Assembly: GCA_013076295.1 (NCBI GenBank)
Contig: RQOL01000718.1
Location: 2,046,001-2,110,000 of the forward strand
DNA length: 64,000 nucleotides
Direction of reading: 5' to 3'
From: Sanderia malayensis
Lineage: Eukaryota > Cnidaria > Scyphozoa > Semaeostomeae > Pelagiidae
Shown: one piece after another, positions 43,799-54,661 of the stretch
How positions within the stretch are numbered: the first letter of the stretch is position 1
Layout of the letters: each line of letters opens with the position of its first letter
Translations under genes and position numbers: made by a program
The notes under the pieces: generated by a model
The model's database searches: none
What the model was told of the DNA's origin: nothing
The model's input: the letters and a program-made list of their open reading frames with translations, nothing else

Positions 43799-44704
43799 TT
43801 TTATCGCATATAGTATCTCTAACGATGAATAACTCGAGTATGTATACACATGTGAAAATCTCACTGGTCTTTTTATGCCCTCATATTTGCGAATAATATT
43901 TGTAAACACTCTCGAAAATTCAAATATCACCAAAAGACATCTGTTTGAGTGAATGGAGTACAGCTGCACGATCAAAAATTTGTACCCAAATAAGTGTCGG
44001 TAATGCATATAATTTTCATCTGCTTGATGATTTCATTACTTCCTTTGTGGAGCAAAGCGCATGCGTAACAGAATATGATCGAATCAGATTTTATAATCTC
44101 TGTTTGTCAACCTAAGCAGGAATATAGAGAATAGCCCCGGTACCCGTCGATGCCGGGTTGAGATTTCGGCGACTCAAGTCGTATATAGTCGTATATATTA
44201 TGTTTGCAGCCACCGAGGAGACATTTTCTTCGAATCCATTGTGACGCGGGATATGCACAGCACCTCGCGTTAAACCGCGTGTATGCATATTCATCGAAAG
44301 TAGCTGATTTTACTGTCATGGCGACTGCATTAAGTGATACCATAGTGACAAATGACAGATGACTGGGCCGATGTGCTTGTTTTTTCTTTATTTTTGTTGA
44401 ATATCACCGCTGATTTAATTGCCGCTGTGGATTTCCAAATGGCAGCTGCTCTCCGTGATAAGAACAAGTATTTCTAAATTATCTTTCTATTAAAAGGAGA
44501 CAATTGCTTTGAAAGTATTATTACCTTGGAAACATTGCTTGGAAAGGAGAATATATAAAGCACAAGAGATGAACTAGGCCCATCTGATCTCAAAGATTTA
44601 TTCGCCGTGAGGGGAGTTGTTTATGCATTAATTTTACCGTGGAGATTTACAAACTCCGAACAAATCAAGTGGATATTGGTAGTTTATTGGCATAATATTC
44701 CAAA
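43799..44704. other. Divergent upstream region between GPCR and ERICH3-like gene
   Basis: About 900 bases lie between the GPCR start (minus) and the ERICH3-like start (plus), so it should contain both promoters. A TATA-like ATATATAAAGC lies near 44552, about 150 bases before the ERICH3-like ATG. No other gene recognised. Confidence 0.5.
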
Positions 44705-47700
44705 ATGAGTCATTTGGAACCTGGGTAAGTTATAATGAAGTCATTCTTTAAGCTCGTATGATATAATAAAGTTATTCTTTAAACCTCATCATCAGGCATA
44801 ATGAAGTTACGAAGTTATTCTTCAAGTTTAGGTCGAAAATTTTGTATGTCGGTTTTTACAGTCCTTGTCTTCAAGTAATAGGCTTCAAACAAAGAGAGAT
44901 GTGTTTCAATATTTGTATCAAAATAAACGCTCATTGGATGGCATGTAAATGCGTATGGCCTTTATTATAAACGCCCCTTTTCGTAACTAATGTACAAATA
45001 CTATTGGTCATGTTATCGTAACTCGGTACTAAACTAAACTCAACCAGTTTGAGGCCGAGAGGCGTTTATTTGAAACTGAGAACTATTTCCTGAGCAGGTG
45101 AATGGGTTGTTAAATTAGGAATAACTAACAATGAAATCAATGATTGATGAAGTCAAGCCAGGTAAAATGTCAGGTCTTGACTTAAATGAGAGAAGTACAT
45201 GTGTCCTGATCAATTGTAGACCTCTTGCAAACTACAACAGTCTTCAAGACAAACATTTATCTGGATACTTTGGAAATACAAGGATAAAGAGCCATTTAAT
45301 CAGATCAGGACTGGTAAGAAATTTAAGAAATTTATTTTATACACAGAGGTTGTATTCACACGATATGATGACATCTGGTGAAGATAGCATGCTGGCAGTA
45401 GTGGATTGATAAGAAAATGTATTGTCATTGATTCACCATTCAGATATTCAGGTCCTCTATAAGGAGCTATAGTGATAATAATATGCATATTTAAAGAGGA
45501 TAACCTCAATCACTCAATAGGGAATCCTCTATTTTTCTTCATTTGATATGTTCTAGATTAAAAGGGATGGCAGGATTGTAGACGAAGGCACGTATAGAGT
45601 AAAGATGGCAAAGAAGGAACACAGAAGACATGTGCGTGATCTTCTGGCAAATGCAATTGTGCACAAGGCCTTGGATGTTGAGGTGAGGGCTGATCACTTC
45701 TCATCAGACTAGCAGCAAACTATGCTACACCAGCAAAGCAAGAAAATTACAGTCTTGTACGATATGTGCCTCTTTGGCAGATTACCAGAGGACTCTTGAA
45801 GTCTTCTTGTTGTCTGAGAGTCATTTTGGTCTTAATATGCCTTTTGATGTATCTGGAGAAATGCATTGGTCTTTGATCTTTGAATGCTTGATGCTCCAAA
45901 CTGGCTTCTACAGTGCTATATACTATAGCACTATTAATGCTACTTTTGATAGTGCTGATTTCCTGAAGACCCCTCAATGCTTTATGTTCTTGCTAGAAGA
46001 GTGTATTTGCAGCCAATACTGCATTCTGTGTCAAATTATTTTTTGCGCAGGATGCAGGCAGGGCCGCACTAACGACTTTGGGGGCCCTGGGCTCACGGGT
46101 GTTTTAGGCCCCTCCCAAGTATAGATAGATAAAGTGCTGAGAGAGAAGATATTTGCAGACAGAAGTAAGGAGGCATATGATCAATGGATTAGGTTCGATG
46201 CTTCATGATCACATTCAGTGCAGTATGTATTTGACGAGTGCGCAAAACATTTTTCCAGCCCTTCAGGGCGAGCCAGCCCGCTTGATCGCATTTACATGGA
46301 AAATTTTCAGCCCTCCTTGGCGAGATCTCGGCTAGTCAGTAGAGAGATCTCCCCTGAGAGGCTGCCCCCCTTCTCATGTAAACGAAAAGGAATTTTATGA
46401 AGCATCAAATAGAAAGGTGAGATCTCGGCAAAGAGGGCTAGCCCTCCTAGAAGGGCTGCCCCTTCTCCATATAAGCAGGCCCTAACACAAAAGTTCGTTT
46501 TTTTAAACTCTACGAGCAAAATACCGCCGGGAACGTTAATTAATCGGTTCTAATCAAAGTTGATTAAGTTCCCATGAGGTCACTCTTCTACGGACATGCA
46601 AAGTAATCGTAGGGAACTTGAAATGATTTAAATTCTGATAGCTCCATCCATCTCTATTTCCACAACTATTTTAAAAATCTATCAGAAAATTTGGGGCCCC
46701 AACTGCTAGTGGGCCCCTGGGCCCGGGCCCGGTGGGCCCGGTGGTTAGTGCGGCCCTGGATGCAGGGTTGAAATGTGAACGAATGTGTATGAACAAACGA
46801 TTTATTTCTGCAGAGAATGAGACAGTACGAAACGAAAAAGAAACTTGATGAACTGTACAAAATAGAACTGGTTAGAAGAGTTAAGGTAACAGCGCAATTC
46901 AACCAATTTAGTTTGTTAGCACTTTGCCTCTAATCTCCTTCAAAATTAATGGGAAAACTTTAATTTAAGAAGAGTGGGGTAATTAGCACCATGTCTACGT
47001 CTCAACTAAGCATGAAACTAGTTCTTATAGATAAGGTATTGTATGCACTGTGAAAGCGATCTTTCGTATCAAAATGTTTGATTTATGATGTTTTTTATTT
47101 CTCAGAGTGAGCGGGCGAGGAAAGGAGACGAAGAAATTGTGTCACTTTTGACGCCGAGACCTCAGCGATCTCACAGTCACCCGGGATCTGTAATGAAAAC
47201 GAGACGATACAGTAATGGCAGCTCTTACACTGAAGACGACGAGTATTTCTCTTCGGAGAAAGAAGCTCTCCCCGAAATTAATTACGACGAAAACAAGCGT
47301 CGACTGTTTGCAAGAGTAAGTTACCCCCGTCCGTACTTTAAGTTGGCTGTGTATGTTAATGTATACTGTATTAACAGACGGGTGTGAGCTCACTCATCTA
47401 ATGTGTTGATTAATCTTCCAGAGTGCCCCTGCAACCTCAAAGGGGGCAAGGATGGCTGATCCTACAGATGTTCCATATCAACGAAGTTCAACACCCCAGC
47501 CCCATCCGCCCCCTCGCAAGAGAAGAACAGCCAGAAAAAAAGTCCACCGGGTGAGACTAAATTTTTTGTCGCCTTCTTACTGCATTGCATTGTATGGAAT
47601 ATTTCGCTACCCCTCTTAATCGAATGAGGGTTCCCCTGCCACAAAATTTACGCTATTTTACGTTTGATTAACATTGAATTACGCAATGCGGTTAGGTTGA

Positions 47701-50700
47701 GCCTCTACAATTCGAACAACTAGAGGGTGCTCGAATATTTTGTTCGAGCCAACGGGAGTTCGAGTAATAAAGGAAAAAACAAAACCTATCCATGTGGCTA
47801 GGACAACTGAATCTCAATAAATACATTTTATTGAAGTTAATACAATTATACTTTAAATAAATTGCGATATCTTTTCTCTCCAGGGCCTAATTCTTGCAAG
47901 AAATGACACTGCCGTCGCACACAGGGTGCAGGTTTGTAATTGAAACGTCATATGGCTCGCAAACTTCAATTCTACTCCAGTCTTTTTAATACCTCTTAGC
48001 TCAACCGTGCATTCGAGCAATTGAAGCTACAGTAACAACAACATGTAACTGAGCTGTATGCAGCATTTTAATCGGCGCATATTGTTGACTTTTTTAGCTC
48101 CAGTCTTTGGCAGAAGTTACGCTGCATTTTATTGGGCCCCATTTGAACCTATCATGCGATATGTTTTCCAACCAGAAAGTGCATGAAGTTATGATCTTGC
48201 AGCAGCACTGCGGTGGAAGTACGTTGTGTGTGTTCAGAGAACTCTTGCCGCCTAATAGTAAGTAGAAGCCTCTTTCTCTAAATACTTTCTATATGTATGC
48301 AGATAGTGGTGCTGTACCTACACGCAGATCGAAGGGTCTTTTAATAATAGATCCAGCACTCTTTTTCTGAGACCTTTTTTCGTTCTCCTTTCTTAACTTG
48401 TCTATTTTGTACAGTATTCCTTATCACTGCCGCATAGAACGTATGCTATGTGTTGCCTACCGTGCGGATAAGTATGCCGTGTTGTATACAGTGCGGATTT
48501 CAATTGTCCACTAACACTTGCAGCGAGTTATGCGGATGCAGAATACCCATTATTGTGTCCTGTAACTATCTATCGAATAATGTACAAAACCCAAAAATTG
48601 GGTATCACAAATTGGGTAACATTTTGATCGATAGATAGACACCTTTCATTGTCTCCTTTTGAGTTCTTTAACATTTTTTCTCTGTATCCTCCTTCTTCCA
48701 CTTCAACTTCAACATCCTAACACGCGGTGGTTATCTTTCTTCAACAGCCACGCTTTCATTTATATCGAGACGTCACCGCGGAGCTCCGTTTGGTCTCACA
48801 CTCTACATTGATGGCATGCAAGACATTCGTCTTAGCAGTTGCTGCGAGTATAAACACAAGCCCGGCGCAAAACTTGGTGGTAAAAATGCAAGATTTTCTT
48901 TCCTTGGTGTCAGCGGGGCAGCACCTTGCTACAAGTGAGTTTTCATGAAAAATATATTATGATGACGATTTTGTCTTGTTTTTATCTTGTTTTATTCGTC
49001 CTTTCTTTCGTTGTTATTGTCATCTTAACGCTTGAAACTTTGTGTTTAGGTGTCAAGTTGCGTTTACAGTTGCTCAAGAAAGATCGGCAAAGAAAGAGAA
49101 AAAGACGCACAAGAGTGCTGAAGAAAAAGAAAAAGTTTGTTTTATGTTTTCATCATTTTCATTCTTTTCTGTCTTTTCTGTCTTCATCATCTTCATTCTT
49201 TTTATTTTTAAATTTTGTATTTATGCACGAGTGTTCTTTCAGGCATCTGATAATAAAGATGAATTCGAACAAAAAGATGAAGAAGAGAACGAAAACAAGG
49301 AAGAAGTTAAGGAAGAAGACAAGGAAAAAGACAAGGAAGAGGTTAAGGAAGAAGACAATGTTGAAGACAAAGAGGAAGACAAGGTTGAAGACAAAGAAGA
49401 AGAGACTCCTGCAGAACCATCAATATCTGTAACAGTTGAAAGGAAAGAACCGGATGAGCTGCGAGAGGCCAATGACGACACAGAACCTGCTGTTACTGAT
49501 CAAACCGAGGGAGATCCTGACCAATCTGAAGCCGACAACAAGCAGAACAATAGACCTGGTATGACGAAATTTCCTTCAAATGATTGAAGCATTAAGAGCA
49601 AGTTGGAAGTGTATGGTTGGTTATTTGTGTGTTTTTTGTTTAGATTCTTCCAAGACGGACAGCTCAACGCAAACAGATGGAAATGAAGAATTGAAGGAAG
49701 ATTCACAAGAGCAAGTGGATGCAAATGAAGATGATTTTGAAGTAAAGCAAGTTGAAAACGATTATGGTAAGGATGAATTTGAAGAAGAAGACCAAGAAGA
49801 AGAAGACGATGAAGAAGAAGTTGCTGAGAATATAGAAGCAAACGAGGATGAAAGAAGGCCATCTTCTGTGTCCAGTAAGAGCAGCAAGAGTAGCAGTGGA
49901 AGTAGTAGCAGTAGCAGCAGTGAGTCTGATTCAGATTCAAGCTCGGATTCGGAATCTGAATCTGAGAACGAATCAGAACATGAGTCGAAGAAGAAGAGTG
50001 ATAAAAGAGTCGTGAAGGAGGACGAGAAGAAGGAAGAAGAACCAGAAATTGAAGAAATTGAAGATGAGACTGATGATGCTAAATTAGAAGCTATGGAATC
50101 GGAAGGTGAACAAGACAGGCCACAAGAAGAACATGAAAGTGAGAAGGAAGATAAAGAAGGATATACTGATGAGAAAAATGAATCTGTGTCTGAACCAATA
50201 GCCAAAGCTGAGATGAATTTTGACGTAGAAGAAGATGCTGCGAAGGCTGATGATGGGGCGTATGTGTCAGATGAAGATCATTCGAAAGATATTGAGGATA
50301 AACCAGAATATCACGAAAAAGAAAATAATAACCAGGTAAGCACATAATTATCAGTGGTTATTACTTATTAATGCCGAATAATTTTCTCTTATCTTATCTT
50401 ATCTTGTTTCTTCTTACTTTAAAGCTACCCTAAACAATCATGAAACATTTTACATTTACATAACATTAAATTTTATTTGATTCTAGAATATAATTCACAT
50501 GATAAACAGTTAGAGGCTTGATCAATTAATTTAATTGTAATATTTAATTATAGATCCCTAAAGCATATATAATAGTAGTTGCATAATAATATTGATGTTA
50601 AAACTACTTGGGTATCAAGTAAAATTGTTGATAAAGTCTTGAATTTTGGTCATTTTCAACTTGCTAGGAGTTTAAATTTGTAATAGATTTAAAATTCTAA

Positions 50701-53521
50701 TTTGCGAGTTTGTTGGCTTGGCGTGGCATGATATAGATTATGATTAAATGTAAATATTGAATGAATCATTGAATGGAATATATTGGGTGTTGGTGCCCTT
50801 GTGTATAGTAATTAGAAATTTGATAAAACTAAATAAAGTAAGATCAATTTTAATGCATGAAATGTTTTTCCTTAACTCGTATTTCTGAATGGTTCAAATA
50901 TGGCAGACACACAGTGAAAGCTATGCTAAAGCTAAGTGTCAAGATTATAGCATCTTTAGTGAAATAGCATCATGCATTTATACATTGGAGCGTAAAGTGG
51001 TATCTCCTTGTTTAAGATCGAAGAAGATGGTGATAAAGTTGAAGATGAAGCATTGAAGAATGACGAAGGAATGCAACGAGCTTCTGAAGAAGATTTGAAG
51101 AATAACCATGAAGCAGAAGAGAATAATAGTGAAGAAGTTAAAGAAATTGAAGAAGATGTTAAAGCCGAAGGAGAGATAGCCAAGGAAGAAGCTGATAGTG
51201 ATGTTGCAGGAAATGAGAATGATCTCAGTGTCAAAGTGGAAGGGCATGATGGAGAGGCAGCATCCGAAGATGCAAGCAAGGGCGAAGAAGCTTCGGAAGA
51301 TAATACAGCCAAGGAAGATGCTGCCGAGGAAGAAGAAGAAGATTCGAGCAAGAAAAATGAGGATAGAGTGGAAGAAGGGGCTGACGAAGCTCATGTGGAG
51401 GAAGATAAACGGGATGAAGAAGATGAGATCGAAGCAACTGAACCAGTCACTGATAAGGATGATAATAATAATAATGATGTCAAAGGTGAAGCTAAGGAAG
51501 ATGAAGCAGGTGCGGATGATTTCGCAACTTTGGAAGAAGAGCACGAAGAAGTTGCTAAAGATGATCCTGTTGGGGGTGATGAAGAACAGAATGAAGAAAG
51601 CAAAGATGAAGCTGATGTTGCTAATATTAATGATGAAGATGAGAAGAACACCGATGTTAATGAAGATAGTGACAAAGAACAAGAAGAAGATAATGATAAT
51701 AATGATGATGATGATGAAAATTCTCTTACTCTTGTAACAGATCAAGGTACGTTTATTCAAACATTTGAATAATATCTAAGAAGCATTGCGTCTTTATTCT
51801 TAATCGTAAATGTTAATATAGTTTGCCAAGGTATGAGGTCAATGTGTGTCTTGTTTTTATTGCAGAAGAATCAAATGTTGAGCTGTTGAAATCCGACTCA
51901 GAAACCGAAGATTTCGACTTGGGTAAGGATCCTGATATGATTGCAAACGAGGCAGATCCAACAGAGCCTGATTTGGCACTGGACACCGACCCCCCAGTTC
52001 CACAAGAAGGCCCCGTCACCGCACTGATCGATAGCACTTCTGATGTTGAACTAAACAGCGTTGCGTTATCTTCTGAGCAGGCAAGTGTATCATCTAATGT
52101 ATCAATAACGAATTATGCTTCCAGATGCTTACCGACTGACTTCATGCATATCATGAAGAGCATCCAATAGCATAGGCTTTTTGTATGTGCACATTCCGCT
52201 GTCTCAGCGTGTCCCAATGAGGCTAGAGTTTTTCACAGTGTATTCCGTAGTATTATGGTTACCCTGTTTTGCAGCGGGTGTATGGTTTTTTTCAGGGGTG
52301 AATACTGATGTTGATGGTTCTGTTTCGCGTATAGGTTGATGAAATTTCCAAAGTCGTAGAGACCAATTCAGAGAACATGGATAGTTTATCATTGCGAAAT
52401 GTTTCCATGGATAGCGAAGGTATTGCCAAGATAAAAGATGCTGTTAAGAATGCTGGAAATCTTAAGGTTTGTCGCTTGTTAATCATTTAAATATATACAG
52501 TGAAAAAGAGACAACAGTGCGATGTTCTATAACCTATGAAGAGCTGTAGAATGGCTCTGAGACACGAGGCAGAATTGTCATTTTCATTGATCTACCCACC
52601 CTGAGATGATTAAAACACTTTCAATGTGTTCTCTATTTCAGATGTTGAATTTGAATTTGAACAACGTGGGACCAGAAGGAGCTGAACATTTGTCTGAAGT
52701 CATCAAGGAAAACAAGAAGATTAAAATGTTAATGTGAGTATGCCTTCTATTTGACGAAGCCTACTGTTGCTATTTTGTTCTTGTTCATTTATCCCCGTAG
52801 TTAAGAATCTGGTTCCTCTACGAGTGGATTTGTTTTGCTTCAACGTTGTAAAGCCAGCAGTGTGTTGATTGTAAAAGATCTTGAGGATAGAATGGAGGCC
52901 CTTATATTTAATGCAGTGTGGATACACCGCTTTTCTTCAGAGGTTTTATCGTTGCAAATCTCAGGGTAGATAGATCAGAGATGTACATAACGTAACTCCT
53001 TAGCGAATCCCCGTTTTTTTAGGCTGCATGGAAACCAGTTGGGTGATGAAGGCATCGGCTACATTTCCGATGCCCTAGCCGAGGACGATAAAGTAACGAC
53101 TCTGGACGTTGGCGATTGTAAAATCGGCGATGAAGGGGCGATTAAAGTGGCCGACATGCTCTCGAAGAATCGCGTGCTCACCGACCTCAATCTCAGTGGC
53201 AACAACGCGATAACAAACAAAGGGTGGGAGGCATTGGCCGATGCGTTGAAAGTGAACACTGCTCTCACAACGCTGTCCTTGGACTTCAACAATCTCCAGG
53301 ATGAGGGCGTGGAGATATTGTCAGAGGGCATTAGAGATAACAAGGGGTTAAAGTCGATTGATTTCGAAGGTAACAAGATTGGCGATGTTGGAGGAAGGAG
53401 GATATTGGCCGCCGTGAAGAACAACACAGGTATTATCGATGTTACAGTTATGCCATTGAATAATATCAGCGTGGATATACAGGATAAGATCAGAGAGGCA
53501 TTGAGAAATAGGCATGGTTAA
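44705..53521 (+). CDS. ERICH3: ERICH3-like glutamate-rich protein with C-terminal leucine-rich repeats
   Basis: Seventeen exons join in phase: 44705-44724, 45220-45313, 45557-45682, 46814-46885, 47106-47315, 47422-47550, 47884-47931, 48104-48257, 48748-48934, 49050-49134, 49243-49558, 49644-50335, 51017-51746, 51866-52080, 52335-52466, 52642-52733 and 53023-53521, giving 1266 residues. The N terminus matches vertebrate ERICH3 (YNSLQDKHLSGYFGNTRI, then HLIRSGL). The core does too (VHEVMILQQHCGGSTLCVF, ISRRHRGAPFGLTLYIDGMQ, SSCCEYKHKPGAKLGGK), the part I remember as DUF4590. Residues about 376-1026 are glutamate/aspartate-rich low complexity. Residues about 1027-1266 are ribonuclease-inhibitor-type leucine-rich repeats (LxxLxLxxNxIGDEGA). 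ERICH3 is a cilium-associated vertebrate protein. Vertebrate ERICH3 lacks the LRR part, so this is either a fusion or two genes; phase continuity favours one. Confidence 0.83.
46059..46758. mobile_element. 700-bp non-autonomous hAT element
   Basis: Perfect 15-base inverted ends (CAGGGCCGCACTAAC and reverse complement) are flanked by exact 8-base duplications GATGCAGG (46051-46058 and 46759-46766). It lies in the third intron of the ERICH3-like gene. Inside, about 46245-46490 is a nested or captured palindromic repeat related to 42584-42783. There is no transposase frame. Confidence 0.92.
47692..47780. mobile_element. Diverged relative of the TA-flanked MITE
   Basis: Contains GAGCCTCTACAATTCGAAC, then TTCGAGCC and GTTCGAGTAATAAAG, resembling the terminal TTCGAAC structure of the 189-bp elements at 9802 and 15225 but with different spacing. 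Ends are not clear. In an intron of the ERICH3-like gene. Confidence 0.4.
50336..51016 (+). other. Intron between two acidic exons of the ERICH3-like gene
   Basis: Very AT-rich. I see no extra exon, although an in-phase acidic exon could be missed. Confidence 0.5.
52081..52334 (+). other. GC-AG intron of the ERICH3-like gene
   Basis: The exon ends GAGCAG and the intron begins GCAAGT, the exact consensus for GC-AG introns. The acceptor is GTATAG|GTT. This junction alone carries the frame from the glutamate-rich exons into the first LRR exon. Without it the frame would run on 27 codons past GCAAGT to a stop at 52168-52170. Confidence 0.65.
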
Positions 53522-54661
53522 CGTCCCTTGTCACTGATATCAGTAACAGGGACGTCCCTTGTCTTTACTTATATCAGTATGACAGGTTGTAATTTAGATG
53601 AATTTGCATTAGGGGGTATTAGCATCAATCCTTTATGGGGCAATCACTTGGGGAGACAGGCTCCACCGCAAGTTGTAATGACGTATGTTAATGATTTTGG
53701 ACAAATGTATTTGAAATACTAGGATGTTAGTCCTCCTGAGGCAGTGAAGTTTGGGATAATTTGTCATTACAAGAAGAAGAAGTTTTCAGATATCCCCTGG
53801 GGTTTAAATTACTTTGTTCTCTTCTAACATTTTGCAAAAGGGGAAGCGGGAAGCCCCCTGTTGTACCTTTCTACCTGCATCTTGCAGAGGGGAAATATGC
53901 AACTGTTCCGTTTTTATCAGTTGAAGACCAGCTTGTTTTCCACGTGTGTTGCCTTCTTTTTTGTAAATATACGTAATAATCAAGAGTACTGAATTTGCAA
54001 CTGATTTATGGTTGCTTTTATTCAGCCAGCTGTTTAATTTATTGTATTTATGATCAGATTGGGGTGATCAAAGTCAGACCTGAATTTCAACAGTTATGAC
54101 TGACTAAAGCGAAAATTATTTATCAGCGTTTTAATTTTCAGTGAAGTCGTTTGCTATGGTTTTTTGTTATGATTTTAGGGGTAATTACGGACTTATGTAA
54201 AATTGTAATACGTGAAGAATATCACTTGGATAAGTTGTATATTTTGATTGAAAATATTCAACTTTCTCATTTCGATATGTTTAAAGGCAACCTAGTTAAA
54301 GGAAATATTTTTATAGTTGTTAGTACTAAGTTGTCTAAGTTTTCTGTTTGGGTATAAATATCATGTTAAATAAAAGTGATTTTGATTATTTGTGGGTCCC
54401 TTTTTGCATGTTGCATGTCTCACGTATTGAAAATGATATGTCTTGCCCTCCCTTGTGCTGCTCGCCCCCCAGTCATGAGGGGGGCGAGCAGCACAAGTTC
54501 TGGTCAGCTGACCGGCAGACAAAAGTCATCTGTTATTCTTCCTTTTGTTGAGTCAGCATTACAACATGGCTGCCTGCAAGCAATTTGCTCTTACAGTTGA
54601 TTTGGTGTGAACAATTCTCGTATATTCGGTTGATATCTCAAAATTTTAAATAAAACAAGGG
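53522..54661. other. 3' region of ERICH3-like gene and AP1AR upstream region
   Basis: AATAAA at 54369-54374 is a likely poly(A) signal, and another at 54649-54654 sits immediately before the AP1AR ATG. A strong hairpin lies at 54452-54497. No coding exon recognised. The promoter of the AP1AR-like gene must be in the last few hundred bases. Confidence 0.55.
54452..54497 (+). repeat. Perfect 19-bp hairpin
   Basis: Arms 54452-54470 and 54479-54497 (CTTGTGCTGCTCGCCCCCC and its exact reverse complement) flank the 8-base loop AGTCATGA. Its GC content is far above the local average. Confidence 0.95.

Noticed and set aside
43799..44008. Extended GPCR N terminus from 44008
   Set aside because: The added 70 residues lack features of a receptor N terminus, and the ATG at 43798 is followed at once by glycosylation sites.
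45131..45219. Alternative ERICH3-like start at 45131
   Set aside because: The frame is open, but using exon 44705-44724 with the acceptor at 45219 gives a much better match to the known ERICH3 N terminus.
48926..51760. Lysine-rich and serine/isoleucine-rich frames around the acidic exons of the ERICH3-like gene
   Set aside because: They are shifted or antisense readings of GAA/GAT-rich coding sequence.
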